Under the pieces are notes generated by a model. It saw only the letters and a program-made list of their open reading frames with translations, did no database searches and was not told where the DNA came from. From Sinosporangium album (GTDB taxonomy: Bacteria > Actinomycetota > Actinomycetes > Streptosporangiales > Streptosporangiaceae): 64,000 bases of DNA. Of this stretch, positions 53,811-63,822 are shown in pieces. Location of the stretch: positions 124,001 to 188,000 of the forward strand of contig NZ_FNCN01000001.1 of assembly GCF_900100605.1 (NCBI RefSeq). Direction: 5' to 3'. Every line of letters begins with the position of its first letter. Position 1 is the first letter of the stretch. The translations under genes were made by a program, and so were the position numbers.

Positions 53811-54107
53811 TCCCCCCCGGAGGGCTCACTCTCCTGACAAGTCGGCATTACTGACCAAATAATGACCAATCTCGGTCAAGAAATGATCTATACCTAAAAA
53901 ATCAAGTCTGGTTAGACTCCGCGTTGGATCCGGCCGCCCGGTCAGGGCGGCCGGACAACTCGTCACCCAGCGGGGAGGGGGCCGAGTCCCCTTTCCGTGC
54001 GCCATTGGGTGACACGCCCCCGCGTGCCGTACACCCCATGCACTCCGTGTACGGCTCACGCCTCCGTGTGGTCGGCGAGCTTCCCTCAGCCCCCTCATGG
54101 AGGTGTC
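53811..54107. other. Intergenic region with hairpin before the subtilase gene
   Basis: About 300 nt with no gene. It has an AT-rich stretch at 53840-53920 that probably contains the subtilase promoter, although no clear -35/-10 pair was fixed. A strong hairpin, ccggccgccc (53929-53938) and gggcggccgg (53944-53953), may be in the mRNA leader or act as a terminator. Confidence 0.5.
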
Positions 54108-57100
54108 GTGTCAACGAAGTCCCGGCCCACCTGGTTACCCGGCTCACCCCGAGCCGGAACCCGGCGTGCGGCGGCGGTAGCCGTCGTGGCGACGGCCGCG
54201 CTCCTTCCCCAGCAGGCCGCGCTGGCGGCCCCCACCCCCACCCCCTCGCCCGCCGCGAGCTCGGCCTCGACGTCGAAGTGGACGGCGAAAGCCGTACCGC
54301 CCGGCGAAATCGTCAACGGCGCCCGCTCGCCCAGCGGCAAGCTGGCGGAGAGCAGCGCCGAACTGCTGAAGTCGACGGCGATCACACCGGCCGGTGTGAT
54401 CGTCAAATTGGACTACGACTCGCTCGCCTCCTACCGGGGCGGGCTGCCCGGCCTGCCGGGCACGAGCCCGGCGAAGACCGGCAAGCCGCTGGACACGCGC
54501 AGCGCCGACGCGAAGAAATACGAGAAGCACATTGAAGCTGTGGAAGGCGCGTTCCTCTCGGAGCTCGCCAAGCGCATCCCCGAGGCCGAGGTCGGGCAGC
54601 GGCTGCGCACGGTCTACGGCGGGGTGAGCCTGCGGCTGCCCGCCAACCGCTCCGCCGAGCTGCTCAAGCTGCCCGGCGTGGCGGCCGTGCAGGAGGACAA
54701 GCGGCAGCAGCTCCTCACCAACAAGAGCCCCGCGTTCATCGGCGCCCCGGCGATCTACTCCAAGCTGGGCGGCAGCGCCTCCTCGGGCAAGGGCGTGGTC
54801 GTCGGCGTGCTCGACTCGGGCGCCTGGCCCGAGCACCCGCAGTTCGCCGACCCGGGCGGCCTGCCGGCCGCCCCGCCCACCAAGGACGGCACGCCCCGGG
54901 TGTGCGACTTCGGCGACAACCCTCTGACGCCGGCGAACGACCCGTTCACCTGCAACGACAAGCTCATCGGCGCGCACACCTTCCTCGACACCTACAACGA
55001 GGCCGTGGGCGGCGAGGTCTACCCCGACACGGCGCGCGACTCCAACGGCCACGGCACCCACACCGCCACCACATCGGCCGGCGGCCCGGTCGCCGACGCC
55101 AACCCGCTGGGCATCAGCCGCGGCCCGATCCACGGCATCGCCCCCGCGGCGCACGTGTCGGTCTACAAGGTCTGCGGGAAGGAGGGCTGCTACCCCTCGG
55201 ACATGGTGCAGGCCATCGGCCGCGCCGTACTCGACGGGGTGCGGGTCATCAACTTCTCCATCTCCGGAGGCCGCGACCCCTACAGCGACGCCGTCGAGCT
55301 GGCCTTCCTCGACGCCTACGCCTCCGGGGTCTTCGTGTCGGCCTCGGCGGGCAACTCGGGCCCGACGGCGGGCAGTACGGACCACCGCAGCCCGTGGGTG
55401 ACCACGGTGGCCGCCTCCACCCAGGCGCGGACGTACCAGTCCACGCTCACCCTCACCGGGACGGGCGGGGCCACCGCCACGCTGAAGGGCGCGAGCGTCA
55501 CGGGCGGCATCGCCTCTCCGCTGCCGGTCGTGCCCGCCTCGGCTCCGCCGTACTCCAACCCGCTGTGCACCGCGCCCGCGCCCGCCGGGCTGTTCGCCGG
55601 GAAGATCGTCATCTGCGAGCGCGGCCCGGGCCGGGTGCTGAAGAGCCACAACGTACGGCAGGGCGGGGCGGCCGGGCTGATCCTGGTCAACACCACACCG
55701 CTCGACGTGATGACCGACAACCACTGGGTGCCCACCGTCCACCTGGACAAGCCCGAAGGCGACGCCCTGTCGGCGTTCCTCGCCGCCAACCCGGCGGCGA
55801 CGGCCTCCCTCACGCAGGGCACGGAGACCACGTGGGCGGGCGACGCGATCACCACGTTCTCCTCGCGGGGTCCGGGCGGCGACTTCCTCAAGCCGGACGT
55901 GACCGCGCCCGGCCTGCACATCCTCGCCGGCCACACGCCGAGCACCGAGTCGCCGTCGGAGGGCCCGCCCGGGAACCTCTACCAGGCCATCGCCGGCACC
56001 TCGATGTCGGCGCCGCACGTGGCCGGGTCGGCGGCGCTGCTGTTCGCGCTCAACCCGACGTGGACGCCCGGCCAGGTCAAGTCGGCCTTGGAGACGACGG
56101 CCGTCACCGCGGTCACCAAGCAGGACCGCGTCACCCCGGCCGACCCGTTCGACACCGGCGGCGGGCGCGTGAACCTCACCAAGGCGGGCGACCCCGGTCT
56201 CACGCTGGACGAGTCCGCGGCGAACTTCGCCGCCTCGGCGACCGACCCGCTGAACCGGATCGACCTGAACCTGCCGTCGGTGAACGCACCGGTCATGCCC
56301 GGCCTGATCACCGCCAAGCGCACCGTGACCAACGTGTCCAACCGGACGTTGACCTACCGGGCGTCGGGCACCACCGTGTCCGGCGCGACCATCGCGGTCG
56401 TGCCCCCGGTGTTCACGCTGCGCCCCGGCAAGAGCGCCTCGCTGAAGGTGGTCGTCACGGCCCCGGGGCTGGCCGACGGGCAGTACTTCGGCCGCGTCGA
56501 CCTCAAGCAGGTCGGCGGCAAGCGGCACCTCGGCCTGCCGGTCGCGTTCTACCGCCAGGAGGGCGCCGTGCCGGTGGAGCAGACCTGCGCGCCGGCCGCC
56601 ATCGCGCGAGGCGCGGAGACCACCTGCACGGTGAGCGTGCGCAACGACACCTTCACCGCGACCGAGGTGACGGCCGTCAGTACGGTGAACTCCAAGCTGT
56701 CGGTCACCTCGGCGACCGGGGCCGCCTCCGCCGGGTCGCGGGTGGTGACGGCCAAGCAGACCTTGCCCGGACGGACGCCCGACAACCCGGTGGTGTCTCC
56801 GGGAAGCGGGCCCGCGCCGTATCTCCCGCTCGACGCGTTCGGGTTCACGCCGACGCCGGTGGGCAACGAGCAGGCGGTCAACCTGACCGTGCCGGCGTTC
56901 GTATACGCCGGTAAGACGTACACGCGCATCGGCGTCGTGTCGAACGGCTACGCCGTACCGGGAGGCGTCACCTCGGCGGACCAGATCAGCGCGGCGCCGC
57001 AGGCGCTTCCCGACCCCGCGGTGCCCAACAACGTGCTGGCCTCGTACTGGACCGACCTCGACGGCACCGGAGCGCCGGGCGTCTACGCCGGCATCCTCAC

Positions 57101-57491
57101 CGACGGCGTGAACGACTGGGTCGTCCTGGAGTGGCGGGTCCATGTGGCCGGGACCACCGCCCTGAAGGTGTTCCAGCAGTGGATCGGCGTCAACGGTACG
57201 GAGGACATCACCTTTGCCTACGATCCCGCGAACCTGCCGGGCGCGCCGGGCGGCGGACTGGAGCTCACGGTGGGCGCGGAGAACGACGCGGGCACCGGCG
57301 GCAGCCGTACCACCGGGCCGCCGACCGGGGACCTGCGCGTGGCGAGCACGCCGGGAGCCCCCGGAGGCACGCTGACGTACTCCTTCAAGGCCAAGGGCGT
57401 CGCGCGGGGCGAGGGGACGGTGACCACCGGCACCTCGACCGCCGAGGTCAAGGGCATCACCCTGGAGGTGGACAAGGTCACCGTTCAGTAG
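54108..57491 (+). CDS. Secreted S8 subtilisin-like serine protease
   Basis: A 1127-residue secreted protease. A basic N-terminus with a hydrophobic segment and AALAA cleavage region forms the signal peptide. An I9-like propeptide follows up to about residue 200. The catalytic triad is D236 (GVLDSGAWP), H315 (NGHGTHTA) and S632 ([11 protein letters not shown]), with a protease-associated domain inserted between H and S. Behind the catalytic domain are a fibronectin III-like region (about 700-850) and a C-terminal beta-rich domain ([27 protein letters not shown] style). GTG 54108 follows tggaggtgtc. A terminator lies 43 nt past the stop. It probably degrades external protein, feeding the peptide importer next door. 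Confidence 0.93.
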   Translation: MSTKSRPTWLPGSPRAGTRRAAAVAVVATAALLPQQAALAAPTPTPSPAASSASTSKWTAKAVPPGEIVNGARSPSGKLAESSAELLKSTAITPAGVIVKLDYDSLASYRGGLPGLPGTSPAKTGKPLDTRSADAKKYEKHIEAVEGAFLSELAKRIPEAEVGQRLRTVYGGVSLRLPANRSAELLKLPGVAAVQEDKRQQLLTNKSPAFIGAPAIYSKLGGSASSGKGVVVGVLDSGAWPEHPQFADPGGLPAAPPTKDGTPRVCDFGDNPLTPANDPFTCNDKLIGAHTFLDTYNEAVGGEVYPDTARDSNGHGTHTATTSAGGPVADANPLGISRGPIHGIAPAAHVSVYKVCGKEGCYPSDMVQAIGRAVLDGVRVINFSISGGRDPYSDAVELAFLDAYASGVFVSASAGNSGPTAGSTDHRSPWVTTVAASTQARTYQSTLTLTGTGGATATLKGASVTGGIASPLPVVPASAPPYSNPLCTAPAPAGLFAGKIVICERGPGRVLKSHNVRQGGAAGLILVNTTPLDVMTDNHWVPTVHLDKPEGDALSAFLAANPAATASLTQGTETTWAGDAITTFSSRGPGGDFLKPDVTAPGLHILAGHTPSTESPSEGPPGNLYQAIAGTSMSAPHVAGSAALLFALNPTWTPGQVKSALETTAVTAVTKQDRVTPADPFDTGGGRVNLTKAGDPGLTLDESAANFAASATDPLNRIDLNLPSVNAPVMPGLITAKRTVTNVSNRTLTYRASGTTVSGATIAVVPPVFTLRPGKSASLKVVVTAPGLADGQYFGRVDLKQVGGKRHLGLPVAFYRQEGAVPVEQTCAPAAIARGAETTCTVSVRNDTFTATEVTAVSTVNSKLSVTSATGAASAGSRVVTAKQTLPGRTPDNPVVSPGSGPAPYLPLDAFGFTPTPVGNEQAVNLTVPAFVYAGKTYTRIGVVSNGYAVPGGVTSADQISAAPQALPDPAVPNNVLASYWTDLDGTGAPGVYAGILTDGVNDWVVLEWRVHVAGTTALKVFQQWIGVNGTEDITFAYDPANLPGAPGGGLELTVGAENDAGTGGSRTTGPPTGDLRVASTPGAPGGTLTYSFKAKGVARGEGTVTTGTSTAEVKGITLEVDKVTVQ

Positions 57492-57534
57492 GACGGGCCG
57501 GTAGGACAGCCCTGTAGGACGGGTCCCGAGAGAG

Positions 57535-57567
57535 CGCCGGGCCCCGCGCGAGTCGCGGGGCCCGGCG
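57535..57567. terminator. Strong terminator after the subtilase gene
   Basis: Perfect 14-bp stem, cgccgggccccgcg (57535-57548) and cgcggggcccggcg (57554-57567), with a 5-nt loop. It lies between the convergent subtilase and CBS genes. Confidence 0.85.
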
Positions 57568-57681
57568 TTCAGCCGTAGGGGTTCAGGGACTGCCGGGGCT
57601 CGGGGACGGGGGACGGCCCTTTCGGGGAGGCCGGGGTGGGGAGGTCGAGCTCAGCGTGTGTCGAGCTCCAGGGTGCCGAAC

Positions 57682-58137
57682 TCAGGGTGCCGAACTCAGA
57701 GTGCGGGGCGCGCCGTGGATGTAGCCCACGAGAGACGCCTTTTCCGTCTCCAGTTCCTCGATCGCGCTTTTCACCACGTCACCGATGCTGACGATTCCGA
57801 TGAGTCTTCCGTCTTGCACCACGGGGACGTGGCGGAACCGCTGGGTGGTCATGGTCTTGCGCAGTTCCTCGACGTTCTCACCGGGGTGGCATGTGCGCAC
57901 CTCGGTGGTCATGATCTGTGACACCGGCGCGTCGAGGATCGCCGGGCCGCACTCGTTGAGCCGCCGCACTACGTCACGCTCCGACACGATGCCGGCGATG
58001 CCGACGCCGTCTTCGGAGACCACGACAGCGCCGATGTTCCGTTCGGCGAGTGTGGCCAGCAACTCGGTGACGCTCGCGTGCGGCGGCACGGTCACGACAT
58101 CCCTACCCTTACCTCGCAAGATCGTGCCGATAAGCAT
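57682..58137 (-). CDS. CBS-domain pair protein
   Basis: A 151-residue protein made of two CBS domains: VVTVPPHASVTELLATLAERNIGAVVV and MTTEVRTCHPGENVEELRKTMTTQRFRHVPVV with IGIVSIGDVVKSAIEE. CBS pairs bind adenine nucleotides and regulate partner proteins. The ATG at 58137 has a GAGGTGG site 5 nt upstream; a GTG at 58146 would destroy that spacing. Such short stand-alone proteins are common in actinomycetes, often in dormancy or energy-stress regulons. The partner is unknown. Confidence 0.9.
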   Translation of the reverse strand: MLIGTILRGKGRDVVTVPPHASVTELLATLAERNIGAVVVSEDGVGIAGIVSERDVVRRLNECGPAILDAPVSQIMTTEVRTCHPGENVEELRKTMTTQRFRHVPVVQDGRLIGIVSIGDVVKSAIEELETEKASLVGYIHGAPRTLSSAP

Positions 58138-58471
58138 GGAAACCACCTCGGATCATGCTTTAGGTACCTGTCACAATCCCCATCTCGAAGGTCCTTAAGC
58201 ACCGTCAGGGGGCCCGTTCTCCAGGTCGGGCGGGCCCGGCTTCCGGCCGTCACCGAAGGCCCTGCCGGAGACATGGGTCGCATGGGCCGGACGGGCACGG
58301 ATCAGCGTCGACATTCAGCGGGGACGGCGTAAACCCCTCACGGCCAGGCAACATCGTGATAGCGGCCCTCGTCAAGGGGGCACGTCATGCCGCGAAGGCG
58401 CCCTTCCGGGGTTGTCATGAATCGCGGTATCCGCTGGATAATGCATGCAATAGCACACTTTGGGGGTTTCG
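58138..58471. other. Intergenic region between divergent genes
   Basis: About 330 nt between the CBS gene and the M24 peptidase gene with no gene seen. It must hold two divergent promoters, but no confident -35/-10 pair was found. Confidence 0.4.
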
Positions 58472-59899
58472 ATGGGTGAGAACTCGCCGCTCAACACAGG
58501 CAGCCACGATCTTCCGGTGTCCGAGGCGCTCGCGACGTTCATGAAGTCCGGCTGGGCCGACACCACCCAGTCCGGCCTCACCGCTCTGCCCGTCGCCGCA
58601 TGGGCCGCCAAGAGGCGTGCCGCGCTGGCCGAACGGTTCCCGGGTGAGACGCTGGTGATCCCGTCGGGCACGTTGAAGGTGCGCAGCAACGACTGCGACT
58701 ACCGGTTCCGGCCCCACTCCGCCTTCACCCACCTGACCGGCAGCCAGGAACCCGACGAGGTCCTGGTCATCTCCCCCTCCGGGGCGGCCACCCTGTTCAT
58801 GCGCCCCCGCTCCCCGCGGCGGGCCGAGGGCGGCGCCGGCCAGGAGTTCTACCGCGACCGGCGCTACGGCGAGTTCTGGGTCGGCCGCCGCACCGACCTC
58901 GCCGAGGCCCAGGAGCTCTACCAGATCGACTGCGCCCCCATCTCGTCGCTGCGGAACGCCCTTTCCGGGCCCGCCCGCGTGCTGCGCGGCGTGGACCACT
59001 CCGTCGACGCCGCGGTGGCCCAGGGCGCCGGCGACGGCGAGTTCGCCTGCCACCTGTCGGAGTCGCGGCTGATCAAGGACGAGTGGGAGGTCGCCGAACT
59101 GCAGTACGCCGTGGACGCGACGGCCCTCGGATTCGAAGACGTCGTCCGCGCGCTGCCGCGGGCGGTCGCCCACCGCAGAGGCGAACGCTATGTCGAAGGC
59201 GTGTTCGGGCTGCGCGCCCGGCTCGAAGGCAACGACGTCGGCTACGACACGATCGCAGCGTCCGGGGCGCACGCCTGCGTGCTGCACTGGATCCGCAACG
59301 ACGGCGGGATGCGCGAGAGCGACATGCTGCTGCTCGACGCGGGCATCGAAACCGACAACCTCTACACGGCCGACATCACCCGCACGCTCCCGATCTCCGG
59401 GCGGTTCACCTCGGTCCAGCGGCAGGTCTACGAGCTGGTCTACGAGGCCCAGGAGGCGGCGATCGCCACGCTCCGGCCGGGCGCGAGCTTCCGCGACTTC
59501 CACCTGGCCGCGATGCACGTCATCGCCGAGGGCCTCCACGAGTGGGGCGTGCTGAAGATCAGCGCGGACGAGGCCATGGACCCCGCGAGCGGGCTCTTCC
59601 GCCGCTACACCCTGTGCAGCAGCGGCCACATGCTGGGCATGGACGTCCACGACTGCGCCAAGGCACGGTCATCGGTCTACCTCGACGGCGTCCTCGCCGA
59701 GGGGCATGTGCTCACGGTCGAGCCGGGGCTCTACTTCCAGCCCGACGACCTCACACTGCCCGCGGAGTTCCGGGGCATGGGGGTGCGCATCGAGGACGAC
59801 CTCGTGATCACCTCCGACGGCGCGCGACTGCTGTCGGAGGGCCTCCCCCGGCACCCTGACGAGGTGGAGAACTGGATGGCGCACCTGCTCGCCAAATAG
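58472..59899 (+). CDS. Aminopeptidase P-type M24 metallopeptidase
   Basis: A 475-residue creatinase-fold peptidase that removes N-terminal residues ahead of proline. The N-terminal AMP_N domain holds YRFRPHSAFTHLTGSQEPDEV. The dinuclear metal site is intact: two aspartates in LLLDAGIETDNLYTADITRT, a histidine in SGHMLGMDVHD, and glutamates in VEPGLYFQPDD and GMGVRIEDDL. The length fits class I/II Xaa-Pro aminopeptidases. ATG 58472 is preceded by ggggg; a TTG at 58460 is possible. It would help recycle proline-containing peptides. Confidence 0.94.
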   Translation: MGENSPLNTGSHDLPVSEALATFMKSGWADTTQSGLTALPVAAWAAKRRAALAERFPGETLVIPSGTLKVRSNDCDYRFRPHSAFTHLTGSQEPDEVLVISPSGAATLFMRPRSPRRAEGGAGQEFYRDRRYGEFWVGRRTDLAEAQELYQIDCAPISSLRNALSGPARVLRGVDHSVDAAVAQGAGDGEFACHLSESRLIKDEWEVAELQYAVDATALGFEDVVRALPRAVAHRRGERYVEGVFGLRARLEGNDVGYDTIAASGAHACVLHWIRNDGGMRESDMLLLDAGIETDNLYTADITRTLPISGRFTSVQRQVYELVYEAQEAAIATLRPGASFRDFHLAAMHVIAEGLHEWGVLKISADEAMDPASGLFRRYTLCSSGHMLGMDVHDCAKARSSVYLDGVLAEGHVLTVEPGLYFQPDDLTLPAEFRGMGVRIEDDLVITSDGARLLSEGLPRHPDEVENWMAHLLAK

Positions 59900-60066
59900 G
59901 GGCCAACCGGACCATCGTGACATCCATCACGGAGCCTCCGCCGTACACGCCATCTACCTGGAATCATCACCGGCCGCAATGGGATTTCGTACGCGACTGT
60001 GCACTCTGAGTCGCCGGGCGACTGCGGGTCACGCCCATCCCAGACCGTCGAGCTGTACATTGGGAT

Positions 60067-60130
60067 CTTGACATCCTCCCCTCCCACCAGGGAGGGAACG
60101 CCCGTGGAAAACCGCGGGGGTTCCTCGTTC
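60067..60130 (-). mobile_element. Probable IS200/IS605-type right-end remnant
   Basis: Read on the minus strand this stretch runs gaacgaggaacccccgcgg, continues through a ccctccctggtgggaggg hairpin, and ends gaggatgtcaag. That is the layout of the transposon end and guide-RNA 3' end found after tnpB genes in actinomycetes. No tnpA or tnpB is present to the right, where about 200 nt of unassigned sequence leads to the MarR gene. It looks like an abandoned end. The call rests on pattern memory. Confidence 0.4.
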
Positions 60131-60344
60131 ACCGTCGCACGACCGCCAGGAGGATTTCCTTGAGGCCCTACTCCAGGAAGGCGGGGGCTCCGCCTCCGGC
60201 GCCCGCGCTCGGCCGAAACCGACCGCAGCACACAATCCATAGGGAAACCACCGCGCATTTCAGATTCGGCATGAGCCACAATCTCAAGAGGGAGGGAAGG
60301 GTCCATTCTCTGCACGACGGCCGGGTCGGGGCCCGAAAAGACTG

Positions 60345-60824
60345 ATGAGCACGCTTGAGACCGAGAATGCCGCAGGTCGCTGGCTCAGTACGGGCGAACA
60401 GCGCGCCTGGCGGGTGCACCTGTCCACGCACAAACTCCTGATGCACAGGCTCGACCGGGAACTGGACGCATTCGGCCTGTCACTTAACGACTACGAGATT
60501 CTGGTCAACCTCTCGGAAAGCCCGGGCCACCGGATGCGAATGAGCGACCTCGCCGACGCCACCATCCAGAGCCGCAGCCGCCTCTCGCACCAGATATCCC
60601 GCATGGAGAGCGCGGGACTGGTCGCCAGGGAGAGCTGCGCCTCCGACCGGCGCGGCACTTTCGCGGTGCTCACCGCCCACGGATGGGAAACGATAAAGAA
60701 GGTCGCCCCTTTCCACGTCGCCGGCGTCCGCGAACACTTCATTGATCTGCTCAGCGAAGAACAGCTTCAGTTCCTTGAACGCGCCTACCTCCCGGTCGTC
60801 GACCACCTGAAGAAACTGCGCTGA
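60345..60824 (+). CDS. MarR-family transcriptional regulator
   Basis: A 159-residue winged-helix regulator. The DNA-binding core is MRMSDLADATIQSRSRLSHQISRMESAGLV followed by the wing SCASDRRGTFAVLTAHGWE. Flanking helices form the dimer interface (WRVHLSTHKLLMHRLDRELDAFG at the start, EEQLQFLERAYLPVVDHLKKL at the end). MarR proteins usually repress adjacent genes and respond to phenolic or oxidative signals; no obvious target is next to it. ATG 60345 follows the mobile-element remnant, and its ribosome site is weak. Confidence 0.9.
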   Translation: MSTLETENAAGRWLSTGEQRAWRVHLSTHKLLMHRLDRELDAFGLSLNDYEILVNLSESPGHRMRMSDLADATIQSRSRLSHQISRMESAGLVARESCASDRRGTFAVLTAHGWETIKKVAPFHVAGVREHFIDLLSEEQLQFLERAYLPVVDHLKKLR

Positions 60825-60991
60825 CGCCGCAGCCGACCACGGCCACACCTCACCCCCCTGGCCGAGGTCGCCCCCCGCCCGGTCCGCCGACGATCCGCCG
60901 ACGATCCGGCGCGCCAGCCACGGGCGGGCCGAAGCGAAACCGATACAGGCGCCGCACTCGAACTCCACCTCCGGTGGCAACGATCCGGGTC

Positions 60992-61289
60992 ATGTCCCTC
61001 CGCCGAATCCTCGCGCATGCCGCGCCGCTTCTCGCCACGGTGATCGCAGTCGCCGCGTGCTCCGGTTCCTCCTCGGGCGGAGACGCGCTTCCCGCCAGTG
61101 CGGAGACACTGATAGAAGTCCGCCGACGCCTTGACGCGCACCGAACTCGCCGCGATCTACGACCCGTCGTTGACCCTCAACCCCGCACAGGGCGTCTCCG
61201 TCGGCGTCTCCCTGCTCATGTCCACTGCGGCCGACGTCCGCACCGAGGCGCTGGAGCGGGTCGGAGACGTCGACGCGGGGCGAGGATAG
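60992..61289 (+). pseudogene. Frameshifted lipoprotein gene
   Basis: ATG 60992 begins MSLRRILAHAAPLLATVIAVAAC, a clean lipoprotein signal with the cysteine after IAVAA. The frame then loses coding character near 61110. From about 61116 a different frame reads SADALTRTELAAIYDPSLTLNP, then GVSLLMSTAADVRTEALERVGD, and stops at 61289. Both halves look like real protein, so one indel around 61090-61115 probably broke a gene of about 95 residues. The family was not recognised. Confidence 0.5.
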
Positions 61290-61484
61290 GGTCCTGGGCA
61301 CTCGTGGCTTCGAGCGCCCAGGACCTTGCCGTGAGGCGTGTCGGACGGTCACACCGCCTGCCGTCGGACAGCCTGACGGCCTGTCGGCCGCGGAGGGCCG
61401 CCTGGAGGGGTGCGCAGCCTGGCATTGCGCACGGTTTCGTGCAGTGCTTTGTTTCGTGCAGTGCTTTGTGCAGCGCGATGGTGC

Positions 61485-61518
61485 GGTGTGACCGGGCCGC
61501 TGCGCGGCCGGTCACACC
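61485..61518. terminator. Terminator-like hairpin downstream of der
   Basis: Arms ggtgtgaccgg (61485-61495) and ccggtcacacc (61508-61518) with an inner ccgc/gcgg pairing. It lies about 70 nt past the der stop on the minus strand. The rest of the gap 61290-61586 has a direct repeat of ttcgtgcagtgctttgt near 61437-61470 and no gene. Confidence 0.6.
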
Positions 61519-61586
61519 ATGCGACTGAGAGTCACGAAGCACGAACCCTATGATTACACAGAGTCAGGGAGCGAGTAGGGCCACCA

Positions 61587-63017
61587 TTACTTCTTTTTTG
61601 AGCTTCCACTGCCACTCCGCTTCTCGCGGATCTTCATGGTGAGCGAGATCGGGCTCCCCGCGAAGCCGAACTCCTCGCGGATGCGCCGCTCGATGAAGCG
61701 GCGGTACTGCTCCTCAAGGAAGCCGGAGGTGAACAGCACGAACTTCGGCGGCTCCACGGCCGCCTGCGTGCCGAACAGGATCTTGGGCTGCTTGCCGCCG
61801 CGCACCGGAGGCGGGGTCTGCTGCACCAGCTCGGTGAGGAACGAGTTGAGCCGCCCGGTCGGCACACGGGTGCGCCACGACTCCAGGGCGCGCTCGATCG
61901 CCGGGACCAGCTTCTCCACATGCCGCCCGGTCATGGCGGAGATGTTGACCCGCAGCGCCCACGGCACCCGGGAGAGCTGCCGGTCGATCTCCTTCTCCAG
62001 GTAGTAACGCCGGTCCTCGTCGACCAGGTCCCACTTGTTGAACGCCACGACCATGGCCCGGCCCGACTCGGTCACCATCGTGATGATGCGGAGGTCCTGC
62101 TCGGTGAGCACCTCGCTGGCGTCGATCAGCACCACCGCGACCTCCGACCGCTCCAAGGCGGCCTTGGTGCGCATGCCCGCGTAGAAGTCGGCGCCCTGAA
62201 GCTCGCGCTCCCGGCGGCGGATGCCCGCCGTGTCGATGAAACGCCACGTCTGACCGCCGAGCTCGATCAGCTCGTCCACCGGGTCGCGCGTCGTGCCCGC
62301 CATCGGGTCGACCAGGACGCGCTCCTCACCAGCGAGCCTGTTCAGCAGCGAGGACTTGCCCACGTTGGGCTTGCCCACCAGCGCGATCCGCTGCGGGCCG
62401 CGCTCGGTGCCGAACCGCTGCGGCGGCGCCTCGGGCAGCGCGTCCAGCACCACGTCGAGCAGGTCGCCGCTCGCCCGGCCGTGCAGAGCCGACACCGGGT
62501 GCGGCTCGCCCAGGCCCAGCGACCACAGCGCGTTGGCCTCCAGCTCCGCGCGCTGGTCGTCGACCTTGTTCGCGGCCAGCACGATCGGCTTGCCGGAACG
62601 GCGCAGCACGCCCGACACCGCCTCGTCGGAGTCGGTGATGCCGACCGTGGCGTCCACCACGAACAGGATCACGTCCGCCAGCTCGGCGGCGATCTGCGCG
62701 TGCTCGGCGATGCGCAGCGCCATCCCCGTCGCGTCGGGGTCCCACCCGCCGGTGTCGACCAGGGTGAACCTGCGGCCCCGCCAGGACGCCTCATAGGTCA
62801 CCCGGTCCCGCGTCACGCCGGGGACATCTTCCACGACCGCCTCGCGGCGGCCCAGGATGCGGTTGACCAGGGTGGATTTGCCGACGTTGGGCCTGCCGAC
62901 GACGGCGACGACCGGCAGCGGCCCCGCGTCGAACTCCTCGGCCTCCCGCTCGTCCTCCATCCCGGCGAGCTCGGCCGCGATCCAGCCGCTGTCGTCGTAG
63001 TCGCTCTCGGCCGTCAC
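61587..63017 (-). CDS. der: Ribosome biogenesis GTPase Der (EngA)
   Basis: A 476-residue essential GTPase that matures the 50S ribosomal subunit. It has two tandem G domains: [15 protein letters not shown] with DTGGW and NKVDD, and [15 protein letters not shown] with DTAGI and NKWDL. A KH-like C-terminal domain ([36 protein letters not shown]) and a lysine-rich tail follow. GTG 63017 overlaps the cmk stop by 4 nt, as in many actinomycetes. Confidence 0.97.
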   Translation of the reverse strand: MTAESDYDDSGWIAAELAGMEDEREAEEFDAGPLPVVAVVGRPNVGKSTLVNRILGRREAVVEDVPGVTRDRVTYEASWRGRRFTLVDTGGWDPDATGMALRIAEHAQIAAELADVILFVVDATVGITDSDEAVSGVLRRSGKPIVLAANKVDDQRAELEANALWSLGLGEPHPVSALHGRASGDLLDVVLDALPEAPPQRFGTERGPQRIALVGKPNVGKSSLLNRLAGEERVLVDPMAGTTRDPVDELIELGGQTWRFIDTAGIRRRERELQGADFYAGMRTKAALERSEVAVVLIDASEVLTEQDLRIITMVTESGRAMVVAFNKWDLVDEDRRYYLEKEIDRQLSRVPWALRVNISAMTGRHVEKLVPAIERALESWRTRVPTGRLNSFLTELVQQTPPPVRGGKQPKILFGTQAAVEPPKFVLFTSGFLEEQYRRFIERRIREEFGFAGSPISLTMKIREKRSGSGSSKKK

Positions 63018-63670
63018 GTGCGTTCCTTAATCAGTCGAAGTATCTCCGCGATCACCTCGTCGAGGTTGAGCACGGTGGTGTCCAGTTCGACGGCGTCCGC
63101 CGCCATCGCCAGGGGGTCGGCGGTCCGTGTGGAGTCGAGCCGGTCGCGGCGGGCCATGTCGGCCTGCTGGGCCTCGACGCTGCTCCCCGCGATCTCGGCG
63201 GCCCGCCGCAGCGCACGGGCCTCGGCGCTCGCGGTCAGATAGACCTTGAGCAGCGCGTCCGGGGCCACGACGGTGCCGATGTCACGGCCCTCGACGACGA
63301 TGTCGCCCGCGCCGATGATCGCCCGCTGCTCGGCCACGAGGCGGCGCCGCACCTCGGGGACGGCGCTCACCGCCGACACCGCGCCCGTCACCTCCGGCCC
63401 GCGGATCGGGCCGGCCACGTCGACGCCGCCGACGGCCACCGTCGGCGCGCCGGGGTCGGTGCCCATCTCCAGCACCGGCTCGCCGGCCCGGGCGGCGATC
63501 ATCCCCGGGTCGGTGAGGTCCACGCCCTCGCGCAGCACCCACCAGGTGATCGCGCGATACATCGCCCCGGTATCGAGGTAGCGCAGACCGAGCGCCTTCG
63601 CGACTCCGCGCGACGCGCTCGACTTGCCAGACCCCGAAGGGCCGTCCATGGCGACGACCAGTCCGGTCAC
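63014..63670 (-). CDS. cmk: Cytidylate kinase
   Basis: A 218-residue CMP/dCMP kinase that phosphorylates cytidine monophosphates with ATP. The P-loop is [21 protein letters not shown], followed by [29 protein letters not shown] and the lid region [22 protein letters not shown] 63670 follows gggagagg and gives the normal length; an ATG at 63700 and the frame to 63838 are longer options. It is coupled to der by a 4-nt overlap and lies about 150 nt downstream of the tyrA fragment. Confidence 0.95.
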   Translation of the reverse strand: MTGLVVAMDGPSGSGKSSASRGVAKALGLRYLDTGAMYRAITWWVLREGVDLTDPGMIAARAGEPVLEMGTDPGAPTVAVGGVDVAGPIRGPEVTGAVSAVSAVPEVRRRLVAEQRAIIGAGDIVVEGRDIGTVVAPDALLKVYLTASAEARALRRAAEIAGSSVEAQQADMARRDRLDSTRTADPLAMAADAVELDTTVLNLDEVIAEILRLIKERT

Positions 63671-63822
63671 GGCCTCTCCCTGCTCCCGTTGAAATCCCAT
63701 CGAATCCGCCGGACGAGGGTATGCGCTCTCCCCGTCCCCCTGTCCCGATTGTTCTGCGCTTCCTCGCCGCGCATTCGTGCTGTGCTCTCTCCCATGGGAC
63801 CCGCCCAGGCGCCTCCCCCGGG

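Noticed and set aside
54144-57143. 999-residue minus-strand open frame
   Set aside because: Antisense shadow of the subtilase gene, without recognisable domains.
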